A stretch of DNA of 64,000 nt from Natrinema gelatinilyticum (GTDB lineage Archaea > Halobacteriota > Halobacteria > Halobacteriales > Natrialbaceae). This document shows, one piece after another, positions 61,562-64,000 of this stretch. The notes beneath the pieces were generated by a model. That model had not been told where the DNA came from, did no database searches, and saw only the letters and a program-made list of their open reading frames with translations. Each line of letters opens with the position of its first letter. Position 1 is the first letter of the stretch. A program made the translations under genes and the position numbers. Where the stretch lies: NCBI RefSeq assembly GCF_024266705.1, contig NZ_CP100758.1, positions 100,920 through 164,919 of the forward strand, written 5' to 3'.

Positions 61562-61593
61562 ACAGTTGATTCCTGAATCAGTGAATCAATGAG

Positions 61594-61767
61594 TTACCCG
61601 CGATCGCCGGCGGCCCACTCGGCAAACCGCTTGAGTTCGTGCGCTGCGTTCCGTCGGTAGTTCCCGCCGTCTCCACCGCGGCCTTTCCCTTTGTCCTGAA
61701 GATAGCGCTCGAACGATTCGGTGAAGGGAGTCGATCGGACTCGGTCTGTCGATGTATTTCGGTCCAT
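61594..61767 (-). pseudogene. N-terminal fragment of a tyrosine integrase
   Basis: A 57-residue frame from ATG 61767 reads TPFTESFERYLQDKGKGRGG and GNYRRNAAHELKRFAEWAAG and then stops. It is clearly homologous to the N-terminus of the integrase at 24782 (KEFLRSKSKGG, GNYRRNLERCVEDFLEWF). The catalytic domain is missing. Confidence 0.72.
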
Positions 61768-61798
61768 TATCGGTCTTCCGAATAGCCTCTGTACTCAG

Positions 61799-62308
61799 TC
61801 AGTCACACAAACAGACCCCACCTTCTCGGATTTGACTAACCGAGAACTGGTGGACGGCGGTTGCGAGTTCAGTCATTGCGTCAGCTTGCTCTGCTGTTGG
61901 ACGGCCACCACCGTAATAACTCTCAGTTCGATTTTCGCTATAGAGGGCTTTCATTTCCTCAGTAGTGTTTCTCTCGAATAGTCCGATCTGATGGGCACGG
62001 TCGTAACTGAAGTGATGATCCTGGAAATCCTGGAGTGTATCGTTCGTCATCGAGAGAGCATACGCCTCGATCGACCGTTCGATCGCCCCGAAACAGACCT
62101 CAATGACGGCTGTGTAGTACCCGTCCTGTGCTTGGAGTGTGTCGACGACTTCGAGTAGTCTACATGCTTTTGTTAGCTGTATTTCCCAGTCCGAATCGGC
62201 ACTAATCCCGTCCTCGAACTCGGTTCGGCCTCGTCCAACCATCTCAAAGGCGTCTTGTGCACGCTCAAGTGCTGTGAGAACAGCATCCGGGTCAGAGCTG
62301 CTACTCAT
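61799..62308 (-). CDS. HEPN-domain toxin
   Basis: A 169-residue helical HEPN protein. The C-terminal part carries the polar motif ENRTESYYGG, in the place of the RNase-like RxxxxH or RxxxxxY site of HepT-type toxins. It overlaps the end of the nucleotidyltransferase gene (ATGAGTAG), the standard order antitoxin then toxin. HEPN toxins cut RNA or are silenced by nucleotide transfer from the MNT partner. The start could also be ATG 62320. It probably stabilises the replicon or island. Confidence 0.82.
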   Translation of the reverse strand: MSSSSDPDAVLTALERAQDAFEMVGRGRTEFEDGISADSDWEIQLTKACRLLEVVDTLQAQDGYYTAVIEVCFGAIERSIEAYALSMTNDTLQDFQDHHFSYDRAHQIGLFERNTTEEMKALYSENRTESYYGGGRPTAEQADAMTELATAVHQFSVSQIREGGVCLCD

Positions 62309-62996
62309 CGTCGCCTCCATCCTCCAGCAGGAGGTTCTCGACAGTTTCGAAATCACTCGTCTTGTAGATCGGAATACCCGAGACGACGATTTCTCGGATA
62401 TCCTCAGTGTAGGTTGGGATCGCTTGGACTGCCTCGACGTCGATATCGTATGCGTACCGGTCGCCGCCAAACTCGGTCTCTTCGAGATCACGAGCGACGG
62501 CGTTCGCTTCACGCTGACTTTCGGCTCGTCCAGATCGGGTGAGTACCCAGAGATCAATATCGCTCCGTCGGTCAGCTTCTCCCCGAGCAACACTCCCGTA
62601 CAGGACGATGCCGACTACGTCACTAATATTCTCACGGAGCTCTTGGACAACAGTTTTAACGGGTTTATGGTACTCTGGTTGAGGAATCCGGAGAATCGGA
62701 TCGTCTGGGACAGAGAGGCGACGCCGGTTGATTTGTATGAGCCGCTGATTACTCTCCGGTGATTCAACGACCAACCCATTTGAACTGAGAACGTTCACGG
62801 CTCGTCGCACAGACTGATGCGAATGGCCGATCTGATTCGCGATTTCTCGAAGAGAAAAGTCACTGAATCTATGATTGGTTAAAAATAGGAGGGTGTCGCT
62901 TGTTGCTTTGTGTTTGAATAAATCTGGATCTTGAATAGGTATCGAGAGCGAAACCGAGGATCCAGGAACGATCTCTGTCTCCGTTTCGTGGTTCAT
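62301..62996 (-). CDS. MNT-type nucleotidyltransferase antitoxin with HTH domain
   Basis: A 231-residue protein. Residues about 30-90 form a winged helix (FSLREIANQIGHSHQSVRRA), and the minimal nucleotidyltransferase core is LYGSVARGEADRRSDIDLW. The two Asp bind metal. Such proteins silence HEPN toxins by adding nucleotides to a tyrosine. The extra DNA-binding domain suggests autoregulation of the pair. It is the upstream gene of the operon with the HEPN gene. Confidence 0.87.
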   Translation of the reverse strand: MNHETETEIVPGSSVSLSIPIQDPDLFKHKATSDTLLFLTNHRFSDFSLREIANQIGHSHQSVRRAVNVLSSNGLVVESPESNQRLIQINRRRLSVPDDPILRIPQPEYHKPVKTVVQELRENISDVVGIVLYGSVARGEADRRSDIDLWVLTRSGRAESQREANAVARDLEETEFGGDRYAYDIDVEAVQAIPTYTEDIREIVVSGIPIYKTSDFETVENLLLEDGGDDE

Positions 62997-63105
62997 ATGC
63001 CGGGATACGGACCACTACTATAAAAACTTTATATACTATCGTGGTACCACTTAAGAACCCACGATACACCGAGACTAACCTAGCTAGAGTTAGAACAGAC
63101 AATGG

Positions 63106-63648
63106 TTAGCTGTTCGCCTTAGCGGGCTCTGTCGTTGGGGCCAGAAAATCCCATTCGCGGATGGCGAACCCAACGATTCGGATGCGGCGCTGGAGGTGCT
63201 CCCACTCGCGTGCGATCTCACGGCGACGGTTTTCCTCGTCAGCGTCAAGGATATCGTCGGCGAGCGTCCCGCGAAGTTGATTCGGTGATTCGACATCGAA
63301 CTCATCCACCCATTCCCGGATTTGTGCCTTCATTTCGGCCAGGCGATCCGTGAGCTCCTCAACGGTATGCTCGCTGTCCCGAAGGCGCATCGCTTCCTGC
63401 ATCGCTTGTCGGCGGTGATCAGGGTAGTACGTCGTGTGGGTGCCGCTCTCGTCACGATGGAGGATACCATCGTCGACGAGCCGTTCAAGAACACGCGTAG
63501 TGGGTTCGTGTGACCAGTCCGCTTCGGAAGCGATCCAGTTTGCCGTCCGCGGTTCCGACAGCTGTCGAGTAACCATCCGCACACGGTCTTCGCCCGTAGT
63601 CTGGCGATTCATGAGTCCACTCTCGGAATTTGATTCGTCTTCGATCAT
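63106..63648 (-). CDS. Winged-helix regulator (halophile family near MNT-HEPN loci)
   Basis: A 180-residue protein. After a short N-terminal tail, a winged helix appears (RTANWIASEADWSHEPTTRV, LVDDGILHRDESGTH). The C-terminal half is a probable coiled coil (TVEELTDRLAEMKAQIREW) followed by an arm ending LAPTTEPAKANS. This family is common in haloarchaeal accessory regions; I know it only as an uncharacterised regulator. I start at 63648 (MIEDESN) because the frame further upstream reads across a promoter-like segment. It is probably a local repressor. Confidence 0.75.
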   Translation of the reverse strand: MIEDESNSESGLMNRQTTGEDRVRMVTRQLSEPRTANWIASEADWSHEPTTRVLERLVDDGILHRDESGTHTTYYPDHRRQAMQEAMRLRDSEHTVEELTDRLAEMKAQIREWVDEFDVESPNQLRGTLADDILDADEENRRREIAREWEHLQRRIRIVGFAIREWDFLAPTTEPAKANS

Positions 63649-63823
63649 ACGTGCTGTTCGCACTCTATCTTGATATAGATTGAAGTAGTTCGTTCTATAT
63701 CGAAATGTTATTTCAGCCATCCCGTCGACGCGAACGAGCCAGTCCACAACGGTCTCGAAGCCTGGGCTCAGTAGCTCTACCGGGGGAAGCGGTGTTGTGA
63801 AACGAATTGAAAATAACACCAGT

Positions 63824-63856
63824 CGCCATCGGTCAAGCCTATCCAGTTGTCTTTCC
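63824..63856. repeat. Right copy of the 33-bp direct repeat
   Basis: See the left copy at 61529. It too is followed by GAATC-rich sequence. Confidence 0.75.
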
Positions 63857-63867
63857 TGGCTGATATT

Positions 63868-64000
63868 TAAATCATGGAATCATGGAATCAGTGATTCTAG
63901 AAAGTATTGGATAATGGAAGCTACGACTCTGTGATTCCGTGAGCTTTGAACCATGTAGTGGTCAGTAGGAAAGATCATTGATTCTATGATTCAATGAGTC
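63868..64000. repeat. GAATC/GATTC-rich repeat region at the window edge
   Basis: Includes a tandem ATCATGGA, the dyad GAATCA-G-TGATTC at 63885-63897, further GATTC at 63935 and 63978, and a CATTGA...TCAATG dyad at 63975-63995. It looks like an iteron or partition site and continues beyond the window. Confidence 0.5.

Noticed and set aside
63860..64000. CRISPR array
   Set aside because: The GAATC words are too short and irregular, with no repeat-spacer periodicity.

Overview
The window reads as haloarchaeal DNA. The proteins are rich in Asp and Glu, several genes appear leaderless with archaeal TATA boxes about 25-35 bases before the start, the two secreted binding proteins are twin-arginine lipoproteins, and the insertion sequences are of halophile types. 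Base composition is patchy: AT-rich stretches (about 5.1-7, 13-16.5, 19.4-20, 22-23.7 and 26-27 kb) lie between GC-rich blocks. With many dead insertion sequences, an integrase and a toxin-antitoxin pair, this suits a megaplasmid or a genomic island better than a core chromosome. I cannot name the species.

Layout. 1-5 kb: a broken bat-type regulator, a YeiH-type exporter with a small membrane partner, a cofC fragment, a RidA gene, a dead IS5-type element and pdxS. 5-20 kb: an IclR regulator facing a threonine-synthase-like PLP enzyme, then about 4.7 kb of nested insertion sequences, then a TRAP transporter, an IS1595-type transposase, an amidase and the tail of an Asp/Glu racemase. This looks like one amino-acid-derivative catabolic locus cut up by transposons. 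20-27 kb: more transposon debris, an AT-rich MFS transporter and a tyrosine integrase. 27.5-60.6 kb: a nearly IS-free catabolic supercluster. 60.6-64 kb: transposon and integrase fragments, an MNT-HEPN toxin-antitoxin pair, a winged-helix regulator and GAATC-rich repeats.

How the supercluster may work (inference). A four-gene sugar-type ABC operon plus a distant ATPase imports a substrate. An N-acyl-D-amino-acid deacylase and an M14-type metallo-hydrolase remove blocking groups. A SelA-like PLP enzyme, a D-threonine-aldolase-like PLP enzyme and RidA would remove the amino group. Two enolase-superfamily enzymes, a DHDPS-family aldolase or dehydratase, a creatininase-like hydrolase, a uronate-dehydrogenase-like SDR, two Gfo/Idh/MocA enzymes, an FAH hydrolase and an aldehyde dehydrogenase would carry a sugar acid to central metabolism. 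An acyl-CoA synthetase, acyl-CoA dehydrogenase, enoyl-CoA hydratase and CoA-transferase would oxidise an acyl chain or second acid. An N-acylated amino-sugar acid fits this set.

The most unexpected signal is in the transposase genes. Members of five unrelated families (IS5, IS630, IS4, IS1595, IS66) carry long near-perfect inverted repeats inside the coding sequence (arms mostly 9-17 bp, loops 0-9 bases), several per gene. In two families the hairpin sits at the same protein position in diverged copies while both arms have changed together.
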